A stretch of 64,000 bases of DNA, taken from Actinomycetota bacterium (GTDB lineage Bacteria > Actinomycetota > Actinomycetes > S36-B12). Below the pieces are notes generated by a model. The model saw nothing but the letters and a program-made list of their open reading frames with translations. It ran no database searches and was not told the DNA's origin. The DNA is taken from positions 62,001-126,000 of the forward strand of contig JAUXVJ010000025.1 of the NCBI GenBank assembly GCA_030684515.1, in the 5' to 3' direction. A program made the translations under genes and the position numbers. Positions 53,313 through 62,196 of the stretch are shown piece after piece; the first letter of the stretch is position 1, and every line of letters begins with the position of its first letter.

Positions 53313-53318
53313 TAGATT
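53313..53318 (+). promoter_or_regulatory. -10 element TAGATT of the PNP gene (leaderless)
   Basis: TAGATT at -13 to -8 from the GTG at 53326; no ribosome site. Confidence 0.5.
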
Positions 53319-53325
53319 GACACGG

Positions 53326-54141
53326 GTGACCGATCATCCAAGCACCATTGAGGCCCAGGATCGTGCGGCGCAGGCCGCTGAAGTGCTGATTGAACTCACC
53401 GGTGTACCCCAACACGATGTTGCCATTGTGCTGGGATCCGGGTGGGTGTCGGCAGGGGATGCCTTGGGCACAACGGTGGCCGAGGTCGCGATGACTGCGC
53501 TGCCGCACTTCACCTCTCCAGTTGTTGCCGGTCATGCCGGCCGGGTGCGCAGCGTTGATGCTGACGGTGTTCGCGTCCTGGTGTTCTTCGGGCGCACGCA
53601 TCTGTACGAGGAGCGGGGCGTTGACGCTGTGACGCACGGTGTGCGAACTGCCGCTGCTGCCGGCTGCCGCACCATCGTGCTGACCAATGGCTGCGGCGGG
53701 CTGGATCCCAGCTGGCAACCGGGCACTCCGGTGCTGATCAAGGATCACATCAACTTCACCGGCACCTCACCACTGCACGGTGCGCACTTTGTGGACCTCA
53801 CCGATCTCTACAGCAGCCGACTGCGCGAGATCTGCAAGGCCATTGATCCAACCCTGCCCGAAGGAATCTACGGGCAGTTCCGCGGACCCATGTATGAGAC
53901 TCCCGCTGAAATCGGCATGTTGCGAGCCATGGGTGGAACCCTGGTCGGCATGAGCACGGCACTTGAGGCAATCGTGGCTCGGTCACTTGGTATGGAGATT
54001 CTCGGGATCTCCTTGGTCACCAACCTCGCCGCGGGAATGAGCGGTGAAGCGCTCAATCATGAAGAGGTGCTGGCGGCCGGCAAAGCAGCCTCAACCTCAA
54101 TGGGAGTCCTGCTGGGCCAAGTTGTTCGGGAGTTGGGGTGA
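53326..54141 (+). CDS. punA: Purine-nucleoside phosphorylase, trimeric type
   Basis: 271 residues from the GTG at 53326, placed by the TAGATT hexamer; a TTG at 53317 is the alternative. It phosphorolyses inosine and guanosine (and deoxy forms) to base plus (deoxy)ribose-1-phosphate. VAIVLGSGWVSAGDALG holds the phosphate-binding Ser, VLVFFGRTHLYEERG the second anion site, ILTNGCGGLDPSWQPG and QFRGPMYETPAEIGMLRAMG the base site, and TNLAAGMSGEALNHEEV the end. Length fits the low-molecular-mass family. Its stop overlaps the phosphomutase start by four bases, matching the mycobacterial deoD-pmmB pair. Confidence 0.95.
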   Translation: MTDHPSTIEAQDRAAQAAEVLIELTGVPQHDVAIVLGSGWVSAGDALGTTVAEVAMTALPHFTSPVVAGHAGRVRSVDADGVRVLVFFGRTHLYEERGVDAVTHGVRTAAAAGCRTIVLTNGCGGLDPSWQPGTPVLIKDHINFTGTSPLHGAHFVDLTDLYSSRLREICKAIDPTLPEGIYGQFRGPMYETPAEIGMLRAMGGTLVGMSTALEAIVARSLGMEILGISLVTNLAAGMSGEALNHEEVLAAGKAASTSMGVLLGQVVRELG

Positions 54142-55799
54142 CCCACGATCTGGGCCGGACTCTTGGTGCGGCTCAGGACTGGCTCGACAATGATCCTGAT
54201 CCGCAGACTCAGGCCGAATTGGCCACCCTCATCGCCACCGCGCAGGCCGGCTCCCACCAAGCTCTGGCAGCGCTTGACAATGCCTTCGCAACGCGATTGA
54301 GCTTTGGCACTGCCGGTATCCGTGGTGCCCTAGGGCCCGGGCCCAATCGGATGAATCGCGTGGTTGTTCGACAAACGGCTGCTGGTTTGGCCCGCTACCT
54401 GCGAGCGCATGGCGGGGGCTCAGTTGTCATCGGTCACGATGCCCGCCACCGATCAGCTGATTTCGCACATGATCTGGCGTCAGTGCTGACCCAGTCAGGG
54501 CTCAGTGTCATGGTGCTGCCGCGAGCCTTGCCCACTCCTGTGCTCGCATTTGCCATTCGATGGCTCGGGTGCGCGGCCGGCGTCATGGTCACGGCCAGCC
54601 ACAATCCGCCTCGCGACAATGGCATCAAGGTCTACCTCGGCGACGGATCTCAGATCGTGGCGCCAGTTGATGCCGAGATCAGTGCGGAGATTGATCGAGA
54701 AGTCGAGCTGCGCCATCTGGCACAAGACGATCCTGATGCCGAGTGGCTCACCTTGGACGAACAGGTGGTCGAGGCATACATCGACACTGCAACGGCGCTC
54801 GTCGCTGATTCGCATCATCGCAATGTTCGTGCTGTGTACACCGCAATGCATGGTGTGGGCGGAGTGCTGCTTGAACGAGTCTTCGCACGAGCCGGTTTTC
54901 CGCCAGTGATACCGGTACCCGAGCAATTCCAGCCCGACGCAGACTTCCCAACCGTTGCATTTCCCAATCCCGAAGAGCCAGGCGCGATGGATCTGGCATT
55001 GGCATTGGCTCGCGAGCAGGCAGTTGATCTCATCATCGCCAGCGATCCCGATGCCGACCGCTGCGCCATCGGCATCCCCGATACAGGCGACTCTGCTTGG
55101 CGCATGCTCAGTGGCGATGAAGTGGGCTGGCTGCTTGGTTGGTGGATGCTGCAACGCGGCGCTCGCGGAACACTGGCCCAGTCGCTGGTCTCCGGCTCGA
55201 TGCTGGAAGCCATTGCCAAGTCAGCTGGAGTGGACTACGACCAGACTCTGACCGGCTTCAAATGGATAAGCCGAGTGCCCAATCTGGCCTATGGCTATGA
55301 AGAAGCGCTCGGCTACTGCGTGGACCCGGCCAATGTGCGCGACAAGGACGGCATCACCGCAGCACTGCTGTTCGCCGAAATGGCGGCGAGCATCAAGGCC
55401 AAGGGCCAGACCATTCAAGGCCTCCTTGATCAGTTGGCCCTTGAGCACGGCGTCTATGCCACCTCGCAGGTGTCAGTGCGAGTGAACGATCCGGCACAGA
55501 TCACCAAGTCAATGCAGGCGTTGAGAAGCAATCCGCCTACTTCTATCGGTGGCTTCACGGTGATCGGTGTTGATGACCTCGAGCTGCCCACCGATGGATT
55601 GCCGCCGACCGATGGCCTGCGCTTCAACCTGGACGATGGCGGGCGGGTGATCGTGCGCCCAAGCGGCACTGAGCCCAAGGTCAAGTGCTACCTGCAAGTC
55701 GTGGAGCGGGTGCAAGGCGGTGACGTCCGCGCGGCCCGCGAGGCTGCCGGAGCCGCCCTGTCCAGGATCGCCGCGGACGCGCGCACATGGCTAGGGTGA
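54138..55799 (+). CDS. Alpha-D-phosphohexomutase family enzyme, probable phosphopentomutase
   Basis: 553 residues, GTG start. ATRLSFGTAGIRGALGPGPN, phosphoserine loop VMVTASHNPPRDNGIKVYLG, metal loop IIASDPDADRCAIGIP, sugar loop YGYEEALGYCVDP, phosphate loop RPSGTEPKVKCYLQV. The long form (550 residues) resembles PgcA/PGM2-type enzymes, which include phosphopentomutases. It lies between PNP, which makes (deoxy)ribose-1-phosphate, and deoC, which uses deoxyribose-5-phosphate, so conversion of the 1-phosphate to the 5-phosphate is the likely role; the mycobacterial counterpart is annotated pmmB. No deoB is present. Confidence 0.85.
   Translation: MTHDLGRTLGAAQDWLDNDPDPQTQAELATLIATAQAGSHQALAALDNAFATRLSFGTAGIRGALGPGPNRMNRVVVRQTAAGLARYLRAHGGGSVVIGHDARHRSADFAHDLASVLTQSGLSVMVLPRALPTPVLAFAIRWLGCAAGVMVTASHNPPRDNGIKVYLGDGSQIVAPVDAEISAEIDREVELRHLAQDDPDAEWLTLDEQVVEAYIDTATALVADSHHRNVRAVYTAMHGVGGVLLERVFARAGFPPVIPVPEQFQPDADFPTVAFPNPEEPGAMDLALALAREQAVDLIIASDPDADRCAIGIPDTGDSAWRMLSGDEVGWLLGWWMLQRGARGTLAQSLVSGSMLEAIAKSAGVDYDQTLTGFKWISRVPNLAYGYEEALGYCVDPANVRDKDGITAALLFAEMAASIKAKGQTIQGLLDQLALEHGVYATSQVSVRVNDPAQITKSMQALRSNPPTSIGGFTVIGVDDLELPTDGLPPTDGLRFNLDDGGRVIVRPSGTEPKVKCYLQVVERVQGGDVRAAREAAGAALSRIAADARTWLG
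55792..55797 (+). promoter_or_regulatory. -10 element TAGGGT of deoC (leaderless), inside the end of the phosphomutase gene
   Basis: TAGGGT at -12 to -7 from the GTG at 55804; its last T begins the phosphomutase stop TGA. Confidence 0.5.
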
Positions 55800-55803
55800 G
55801 ATC

Positions 55804-56751
55804 GTGCCTCGGCTGACCGCTCATGACCTCGACGAGGCAGCACAGTCCCCTGCAGCAATGCGCAGTCTCGTCCTTGGCCTGCCCGGGGTGGATGAAGTTG
55901 GCGCGCATAGTCGTATTGCCATGCTCGGCACTCGCTCGATCAAGACCACTGCAAAGAGCTGGGCCATTGACACCGCCATCAGCATGGTCGACCTCACGAC
56001 CTTGGAAGGCATGGATACCGCTGGCAAGGTCCGCGCGCTATGCGCCAAGGCCAAGCACCCCGACCCGCTTGACCCGTCAGTGCCGCATGTGGCTGCGGTG
56101 TGCGTGTACGGCGACATGGTTGCAACCGCACGCGCTGAGGTCGGCAGCACCCTGCACGTGGCAGCAGTTGCCACTGCATTCCCAAGTGGCCGGGCTGAAC
56201 TCGATGTGAAACTCGCCGATACCCAGCACGCGGTTGCCGCCGGCGCTGACGAGATTGACATGGTCATTGATCGTGGAGCATTTCTCGAGGGCGATCTCGC
56301 GATGGTCTTCGATCAGATCAAAGCTGTGAAGCAGGTCTGCGGTGCCGCTCACCTGAAGGTGATTCTCGAAACCGGTGAACTGCAGACTCTGGACAATGTT
56401 CGCCGCGCCAGCTGGCTGGCGATGCTCGCCGGTGCCGACTTCATCAAGACCTCAACTGGCAAGGTCACACCTGCAGCGACCTTGCCAGTCACCCTGGTGA
56501 TGCTGGAAGCCATTCGCGATTACTTCGAGATCACTGGTCGCCGAATCGGCATGAAGCCAGCGGGCGGGATCCGCACGAGCAAGGACGCAATCAAGTACCT
56601 GGTGCTGGTCAACGAGACTCTCGGCGAGGACTGGCTGAATCCGGATCTGTTCCGATTCGGCGCGTCCACTTTGCTCAACGATCTGCTCCAGCAGCGCCAA
56701 CGCATGAGCACCGGCCACTACTCCGGCCCCGACTACGTCACGATCGATTAA
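55804..56751 (+). CDS. deoC: Deoxyribose-phosphate aldolase
   Basis: 315 residues, GTG start. It splits 2-deoxyribose-5-phosphate into glyceraldehyde-3-phosphate and acetaldehyde. The TIM-barrel shows VAAVCVYGDMVATAR, VATAFPSGRAELDVKL, EIDMVIDRGAFLEGD, LKVILETGELQT and the Schiff-base Lys in DFIKTSTGKVTPAAT, then KPAGGIRTSKDAIKYL. About 80 residues longer than the short bacterial forms, as usual in actinobacteria. The aldehyde dehydrogenases downstream probably remove the acetaldehyde. Confidence 0.95.
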   Translation: MPRLTAHDLDEAAQSPAAMRSLVLGLPGVDEVGAHSRIAMLGTRSIKTTAKSWAIDTAISMVDLTTLEGMDTAGKVRALCAKAKHPDPLDPSVPHVAAVCVYGDMVATARAEVGSTLHVAAVATAFPSGRAELDVKLADTQHAVAAGADEIDMVIDRGAFLEGDLAMVFDQIKAVKQVCGAAHLKVILETGELQTLDNVRRASWLAMLAGADFIKTSTGKVTPAATLPVTLVMLEAIRDYFEITGRRIGMKPAGGIRTSKDAIKYLVLVNETLGEDWLNPDLFRFGASTLLNDLLQQRQRMSTGHYSGPDYVTID

Positions 56752-56763
56752 GGACCAGGACCC

Positions 56764-58212
56764 ATGGCATTTGAGTACGCACCGGCCCCCGAGTCGCGGT
56801 CGATCGTGAGCATCGCCCCGAGTTACGGACTGTTCATCAACGGTGAGTTCGTCGATGGAGCAAAGACCTTCGAGACGATCAATCCCGCCACTGAAGAAGT
56901 GCTCTCGATGGTGACGGAGGCAGACGAGGCTGACGTCCAGGCAGCGGTGAAGGCGGCGCGCACGGCCTACAGCAAGGTCTGGTCACGGATGTCGGGCCGC
57001 GAACGAGCCAAGTACCTGTTCCGCATTGCCCGCATCATTCAAGAGCGTGCTCGTGAGCTTGCGGTACTTGAATCTCTCGACAACGGCAAGCCCATTCGTG
57101 AGTCCCGCGATGTCGACGTGCCCCTGGTGGCGGCCCATTTCTTCTATTACGCGGGCTGGGCAGACAAGTTGGAGTACGCCGGGCTCGGCACCGAGCCCAA
57201 GGCCCTTGGTGTCGTGGGTCAGGTCATCCCCTGGAACTTTCCGCTGCTCATGCTGGCCTGGAAGATCGCACCAGCTCTGGCAGCCGGCAACACCGTGGTC
57301 TTGAAGCCAGCCGAGACCACATCACTGACGGCACTGCTGTTCGCTGAGATCTGCCAGCAGGCAGATCTGCCACCTGGCGTGGTCAACATCGTCACTGGAG
57401 CCGGCGAAACCGGTCGACTGCTTGTGGAGCATCCCGATGTGAACAAGGTTGCCTTCACCGGCAGCACCAACGTTGGTCGCTCCATCCAACGAGCGCTCGC
57501 CGGCAGCGGTAAAGGCCTGAGTCTGGAGCTCGGCGGTAAGGCTGCCAACATCGTTTTTGAGGATGCGGCCATGGACGAGGCCATCGAGGGCATCGTCAAT
57601 GGCATCTTCTTCAACCAAGGTCAGGTGTGCTGCGCAGGCAGTCGGCTTCTGGTGCAGGAGTCAGTTGCCGACGAGGTCATTCATGCCCTGAAGCGTCGGC
57701 TGGCGACTTTGCGTCTGGGTGATCCACTGGATAAGAACACCGATATCGGAGCCATCAACTCACGCCGGCAACTGGACCGCATCACAGAACTGACAGCGGT
57801 CGGAGATGCCGAGGGCGCCGAGCGGTGGACCGCCGAATGTGCAATCCCCGAAGCAGGCTTCTGGTTCGCGCCCACCATCTTCACCAATGTCACGCAAGCA
57901 CACCGCATTGCACGAGATGAGATCTTCGGCCCCGTGTTGTCGGTCCTGACCTTCCGCACACCCGAGGAAGCACTCGAGAAGGCGAACAACACTCCATATG
58001 GGCTCAGCGCGGGCATCTGGACTGAGAAGGGAAGCCGGATCCTGTGGATGGCCAACCGCCTGCGCGCGGGTGTCGTGTGGGCCAATACCTTCAATCGCTT
58101 TGACCCGGCCAGCCCCTTTGGTGGCTACAAGGAGTCCGGCTTCGGTCGCGAAGGCGGGGTGCATGGGCTTGCTCCCTACTTGCAGGATCATGCGAAAGGA
58201 GTCAGCGCATGA
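56764..58212 (+). CDS. Aldehyde dehydrogenase (NAD(P)-dependent)
   Basis: 482 residues, AAGGACCAGG before the ATG. YGLFINGEFVDGAKTFETIN, cofactor loop VIPWNFPLLMLAWKIAPAL, FTGSTNVGRS, general-base Glu255 in LSLELGGKAANIVF, nucleophile Cys289 in NQGQVCCAGSRL, and FGPVLSVLTFRTPEEAL. A complete, probably active enzyme. Next to deoC, the most likely substrate is acetaldehyde from deoxyribose breakdown; this is inference. Its last codon overlaps the start of the short dehydrogenase by four bases, so the two proteins are made together. Confidence 0.93.
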   Translation: MAFEYAPAPESRSIVSIAPSYGLFINGEFVDGAKTFETINPATEEVLSMVTEADEADVQAAVKAARTAYSKVWSRMSGRERAKYLFRIARIIQERARELAVLESLDNGKPIRESRDVDVPLVAAHFFYYAGWADKLEYAGLGTEPKALGVVGQVIPWNFPLLMLAWKIAPALAAGNTVVLKPAETTSLTALLFAEICQQADLPPGVVNIVTGAGETGRLLVEHPDVNKVAFTGSTNVGRSIQRALAGSGKGLSLELGGKAANIVFEDAAMDEAIEGIVNGIFFNQGQVCCAGSRLLVQESVADEVIHALKRRLATLRLGDPLDKNTDIGAINSRRQLDRITELTAVGDAEGAERWTAECAIPEAGFWFAPTIFTNVTQAHRIARDEIFGPVLSVLTFRTPEEALEKANNTPYGLSAGIWTEKGSRILWMANRLRAGVVWANTFNRFDPASPFGGYKESGFGREGGVHGLAPYLQDHAKGVSA

Positions 58213-59066
58213 GTCGACTCGAAGTGCGAAAGACCTACAAGCTCTATGTCGGCGGGCAGTTCCCCCGGAGCGAGTCCGGACGAGTATTTGAAGTCAACGC
58301 AGCCGATGGCGAGTTCGTGACCAATATGGCCAAGGCGAGCCGCAAGGACGCGCGCGACGCTGTTCTGGCGGCACGCAAAGGTTTCCACTCCTGGTCATCA
58401 GCAACTGCGTACAACCGCGGCCAGGTCATGTATCGCATCGCTGAGGTGATGGAAGGTCGAAGCGCGCAGTTCGCCGACGAGCTTCAGTTGCTCGGTGGAG
58501 GTTCAGCCAAGAAGGCTCGACTTGAAGTTGAGCAGGCCATCGACCGAATGGTCTGGTACGCCGGTTGGGCCGACAAGCTGACCCAGGTTGTCGGCACCGC
58601 AAATCCAGTGGCCGGGCCGTACTTCAACTTCTCCATCCCCGAGCCGACCGGTGTCGTGGTTGCCGCTGCTCCGTCAACTCCAGCGCTGCTCGGATTGGTC
58701 AATGTGCTGGCGCCGATCATCGTCAGCGGTAATTCGGCGATCATCGTTGCCAGTGAGACTCGGCCGATTGCGGCCATCACCATGGCCGAGGTGCTGGACA
58801 GCAGCGACGTACCCGCTGGAGCAGTGAACATCCTGACCGGCAGCGGGGCTGAGATTCTGCCTTGGCTTGCCAGTCACGCTGACGTCAACGCACTTGACCT
58901 CAGCGGAGTGGCGGACGCCGAACTCGCCGTTGAGCTTGAGCGGGAGGCGGCCGGCACATTGAAGCGGGTGCTGCGCACTAGTACGCCAGCTGACCAGACT
59001 CCGAGCCTGCAGCAGATGATCGCCTTCCTGGAGATCAAGACTGTGTGGCACCCAATGGGCCTGTAA
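58209..59066 (+). CDS. Truncated aldehyde dehydrogenase-like protein without catalytic cysteine
   Basis: 285 residues. It contains only the N-terminal NAD-binding half: [20 protein letters not shown], the cofactor-side [47 protein letters not shown]. There is no LELGGK base motif and no GQxC nucleophile; the C-terminus ends [10 protein letters not shown]. The DNA shows no frameshift and the frame is clean, so this is a designed short form rather than a pseudogene. The overlap with the full-length enzyme suggests a hetero-oligomer, similar to the catalytically dead second domain of ALDH16. Confidence 0.85.
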   Translation: MSRLEVRKTYKLYVGGQFPRSESGRVFEVNAADGEFVTNMAKASRKDARDAVLAARKGFHSWSSATAYNRGQVMYRIAEVMEGRSAQFADELQLLGGGSAKKARLEVEQAIDRMVWYAGWADKLTQVVGTANPVAGPYFNFSIPEPTGVVVAAAPSTPALLGLVNVLAPIIVSGNSAIIVASETRPIAAITMAEVLDSSDVPAGAVNILTGSGAEILPWLASHADVNALDLSGVADAELAVELEREAAGTLKRVLRTSTPADQTPSLQQMIAFLEIKTVWHPMGL

Positions 59067-60204
59067 GGCTGGACTGGCCGTTGATCAGGCGATCGGCAAG
59101 CACTGCGCGCAGTTCTGCGTAGGCAGGCTTGATCTGCTCGTTGATAATCTGAAGTCGCTCGTCGAAGGGCAGAAACGCGCTCTTCATGGCATTGACGGTG
59201 AACCACTGCAAGTCATCCAGGCCGTAATGGAAGGCATCGCAGAGCAGTTGCATCTCATGTGTCATCGAAGTGCCTGACATCAGGCGGTTGTCAGTATTGA
59301 CGGTGACCCGAAAGCCCAGTCTGCGCAGCAGGCCAATGGGGTGCTCTGCAATCGACGGCGCGGCCGCAGTCTGCACATTGGAACTCGGGCACATCTCAAG
59401 GGGAATGCGTCGATCGCGGACGTATGCAGCAAGTCGACCAAGAGTGACCTCGCCGTCGGCCTCGATGGTGATGTCATCAACGATCCGTACTCCATGTCCA
59501 AGGCGATCGGCGCCGCACCATTGGATGGCTTCCCAGATGCTCGGTAGCCCAAAGGCCTCGCCGGCGTGGATGGTGAAGTGCGCGTTCTCTCGCCGCAGGT
59601 ATTCAAATGCATCCAGATGTCGAGTGGGCGGAAAGCCAGCCTCCGCACCAGCAATATCGAATCCCACGACCCCGCGGTCGCGGAAGGCAACCGAGAGCTC
59701 GGCAATCTCGCGCGAGTGCGTTGCGGTGCGCATGGCGGTGAGCAGCACACCAACCCGGATCGACTGGCCAAGCTTGGCGGCCTCGCGCTCTCCCTCGGCA
59801 AAGCCGGCGAGCACCGCTTCGACAATGCTCGGCAGCGTGAGCCCAAGCTGAGTGTGCAACTCAGGTGCGTAGCGAACCTCGGCATAGACCACGCCATCGG
59901 CAGCGAGATCGATTGCACATTCGCGTGCAACTCGACGAAGCGCCGCTTGGGTCTGCGTGACGCCAACAGTGTGCTTGAAGGTCTCCAGGTAGCGCTCCAG
60001 GGATCCGGAGTACGCAGCATCGGCGAACCATGAGGCAAGTGCTTCTGGTTGTGTCGCCGGGAGTTCGGAATATCCGGAATCTGCAGCCAACTCGATGACA
60101 GTTGAAGGACGAAGTCCCCCATCAAGGTGATCGTGCAGCAGAACCTTTGGGGCTCGCGCAATCAGATCTGCAGGGACGGGCGCGAAACTACCGGCATCAA
60201 CCAT
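59035..60204 (-). CDS. add: Adenosine deaminase
   Basis: 389 residues. Hydrolyses (deoxy)adenosine to (deoxy)inosine, a substrate for PNP. Zinc-site HxH in [16 protein letters not shown], substrate loop AGAEAGFPP, catalytic [25 protein letters not shown] and metal Asp in [16 protein letters not shown]. The GTDNP-type stretch reads NTDNRLMS, typical for actinobacterial enzymes. Its 3' end overlaps the short dehydrogenase by 32 bases, convergent. TAGCGT at -12 to -7 marks a leaderless message. Confidence 0.95.
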   Translation of the reverse strand: MVDAGSFAPVPADLIARAPKVLLHDHLDGGLRPSTVIELAADSGYSELPATQPEALASWFADAAYSGSLERYLETFKHTVGVTQTQAALRRVARECAIDLAADGVVYAEVRYAPELHTQLGLTLPSIVEAVLAGFAEGEREAAKLGQSIRVGVLLTAMRTATHSREIAELSVAFRDRGVVGFDIAGAEAGFPPTRHLDAFEYLRRENAHFTIHAGEAFGLPSIWEAIQWCGADRLGHGVRIVDDITIEADGEVTLGRLAAYVRDRRIPLEMCPSSNVQTAAAPSIAEHPIGLLRRLGFRVTVNTDNRLMSGTSMTHEMQLLCDAFHYGLDDLQWFTVNAMKSAFLPFDERLQIINEQIKPAYAELRAVLADRLINGQSSLTGPLGATQS

Positions 60205-60210
60205 GCCAGC

Positions 60211-60216
60211 ACGCTA
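60211..60216 (-). promoter_or_regulatory. -10 element TAGCGT of add (leaderless)
   Basis: TAGCGT on the minus strand at -12 to -7 from the ATG at 60204, followed by GCTGGC. It lies 15 bases past the stop of the small membrane gene. Confidence 0.6.
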
Positions 60217-60230
60217 CCGCGCAGATGCGC

Positions 60231-60440
60231 TCAGTGGGCTTGGGGCGCATCTTCGGAAGAGTCGATCTTGCCGAACAGCCACAGCGAGACCCAGGCCCAG
60301 CCGACGATCAGCGGGGCGGCAAATGCTGCCGTGCCGTAGTCGTTGAGGGCCGCCACCAGCATGAAGACCAGAGCCGCCAGGACGGTCGCAAAGACGTAGG
60401 CCTGAATCGGGTAGGTCTTTGCTTCGTGCTCGGTGCTCAT
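60231..60440 (-). CDS. Small two-helix membrane protein, unknown function
   Basis: 69 residues with GGAGGACACT before the ATG, a convincing ribosome site. TM1 about 14-33 (AYVFATVLAALVFMLVAAL) and TM2 about 39-57 (FAAPLIVGWAWVSLWLFG), then an acidic tail. I recognise no family. It sits between deoA and add on the same strand, probably at the end of the nucleoside transport-deoA message. Confidence 0.75.
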   Translation of the reverse strand: MSTEHEAKTYPIQAYVFATVLAALVFMLVAALNDYGTAAFAAPLIVGWAWVSLWLFGKIDSSEDAPQAH

Positions 60441-60497
60441 AGTGTCCTCCAGACGAGATTCTGCAGCCGACTCTAGCGGGTCGCTGCTCTCCTGGCC

Positions 60498-61787
60498 TCA
60501 GCCCGTGATGCGTTCGAGAATCAGCGGCAGGCGCTTGACGATTGAATCTGCCGGACCTACCTCAATTGCGCCCTGAAGGGCCTCTGAGGCCTGGGGAATG
60601 CGGGCTGCGTCATCGGCATACATGGTCAGGATCGGATCGCCGGCTTGGACAGCATCGCCTGGCTTCACATGCAAGGTGATCCCGGCGCCGGCTGAGACTG
60701 GATCCTCCTTGCGCGCTCGACCCGCACCCAAGCGCCAGGCTGCGATGCCAAGGCTGAGGGCATCCATGTGGGTGATGATGCCGGACTGGGTGGCCAACAC
60801 CTCTTGGCTCTCGTGCGATTTCGGAAGCGCTGCCGTGGGATCCCCGCCCTGCGCCCTGATCATCCGGTTCCAGCAATCCATCGCCGTGCCGTCCTTCAGA
60901 GTCTTCTCTGGATCCGCATCAATGCCGGCAAGATCCAGCATCTCGCGAGCCAAAGTCAAGGTGAGTTCGATGACATCGGCGGGGCCTGCGCCGGCCAGCA
61001 CGTCAACGGATTCCTGCACTTCAAGTGCGTTGCCGATGGCCCATCCCAGCGGAACATCCATGGCCGTGATCAGGGCACGGGTGCGCAAGCCTGAGTCATT
61101 GCCGATGCGCACCATGGTCTGGGCGAGTTCACGAGCCAACTCCGGCTGACTCATGAAGGCCCCTGATCCAGTCTTCACATCAAGGACAAGCCCACCGGCG
61201 CCTTCAGCAATCTTCTTGCTCATGATGCTGCTGGCAATCAGCGGAATGCTCTCGACAGTCGCCGTGACATCTCGCAGTGCGTAGAGCTTCTTGTCAGCAG
61301 GAGCCAGACCATCGCCTGCCGCACAGATGACGCCACCAACTTCAGTGAGGATCTGCATCATTTCGTCGTTGCTCAACAACGCGCGCCAGCCGGGGATGGA
61401 CTCGAGTTTGTCCAAAGTGCCGCCGGTGTGACCAAGACCGCGACCACTGAGTTGCGGCACTGCACCGCCGCATGCAGCTACAACGGGTACCAATGGCAAA
61501 GTGATCTTGTCACCGACTCCGCCGGTTGAATGCTTGTCGACAGTGGGACGCGGAAGATGCGTGAAATCCATTCGCTCGCCGCTGTCGATCATCGCCGTTG
61601 TCCATCGGACTGTCTCATGCTCATTCATCCCGTTGATGAAGATCGCCATGGCCAGCGCTGCCATCTGCTCATCGGCCACCACCCCACGGACGTAGGCGTC
61701 GATCACCCAGTCGATCTGCGGGTCGGTGAGCACATTGCGATCGCGCTTTGCTCGAATGACATCGACCGCTGCAAACGGCTCAAGCAT
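60498..61787 (-). CDS. deoA: Thymidine phosphorylase
   Basis: 429 residues from the ATG at 61787, with CGGAGG before it and an 8-base overlap with cdd; the open frame runs 25 codons further. It phosphorolyses thymidine or deoxyuridine to base and deoxyribose-1-phosphate. VDVIRAKRDRNVLTDPQIDW, the phosphate motif TVDKHSTGGVGDKITLPL, GRGLGHTGGTLDKLESIPGW and DVKTGSGAFM are diagnostic of the family. The product feeds the phosphomutase-deoC steps encoded on the opposite strand. Confidence 0.95.
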   Translation of the reverse strand: MLEPFAAVDVIRAKRDRNVLTDPQIDWVIDAYVRGVVADEQMAALAMAIFINGMNEHETVRWTTAMIDSGERMDFTHLPRPTVDKHSTGGVGDKITLPLVPVVAACGGAVPQLSGRGLGHTGGTLDKLESIPGWRALLSNDEMMQILTEVGGVICAAGDGLAPADKKLYALRDVTATVESIPLIASSIMSKKIAEGAGGLVLDVKTGSGAFMSQPELARELAQTMVRIGNDSGLRTRALITAMDVPLGWAIGNALEVQESVDVLAGAGPADVIELTLTLAREMLDLAGIDADPEKTLKDGTAMDCWNRMIRAQGGDPTAALPKSHESQEVLATQSGIITHMDALSLGIAAWRLGAGRARKEDPVSAGAGITLHVKPGDAVQAGDPILTMYADDAARIPQASEALQGAIEVGPADSIVKRLPLILERITG

Positions 61788-62196
61788 GGGAATCCTCCGA
61801 ACGGGTAATGAGATCAGATGGGCCAAAGGCTTGAGGCAGGATCTCGGCCAAGGTGAGCACACCTTCTGGCGTCATGATCTGCGTGCTTGCACTGCCGTGC
61901 TCCCACAGCAACTGCCGGCACCGACCACACGGCATGAGCGCGTTGCCATGCTGATCCACGCATGAGATCGCAGTGAGCAATCCGCCACCCGTGGCGTGGA
62001 TGCTGGACACCATCCCGCATTCAGCGCACAGAGTCAGGCCGTACGACGCGTTCTCCACATTGCAGCCAGTCACGATGCGTCCATCGTCCATGAGTCCAGC
62101 GACGCCGACCTTGAAGTGCGAGTAGGGCGCATAGGCCTTGCTCATGATCTCCACAGCGGCCGAGTGCAGGCCTTCCCAGTCCACGCCCATGCTCAC
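61780..62196 (-). CDS. cdd: Cytidine deaminase
   Basis: 138 residues, GTG start overlapping the permease stop (GTGA). Converts (deoxy)cytidine to (deoxy)uridine. AYAPYSHFKVGVAGLMDDG, GCNVENASYGLTLCAECGMV with catalytic Glu and zinc Cys, MPCGRCRQLLWEHG with the other two zinc Cys. Typical homotetrameric enzyme. Joined to deoA and the permeases in one message. Confidence 0.96.
   Translation of the reverse strand: MSMGVDWEGLHSAAVEIMSKAYAPYSHFKVGVAGLMDDGRIVTGCNVENASYGLTLCAECGMVSSIHATGGGLLTAISCVDQHGNALMPCGRCRQLLWEHGSASTQIMTPEGVLTLAEILPQAFGPSDLITRSEDSHA

Noticed and set aside
58209-59066. Frameshifted pseudogene of an aldehyde dehydrogenase
   Set aside because: The frame ends cleanly and the following bases hold no remnant of the catalytic half in any frame; add begins its coding sequence there.
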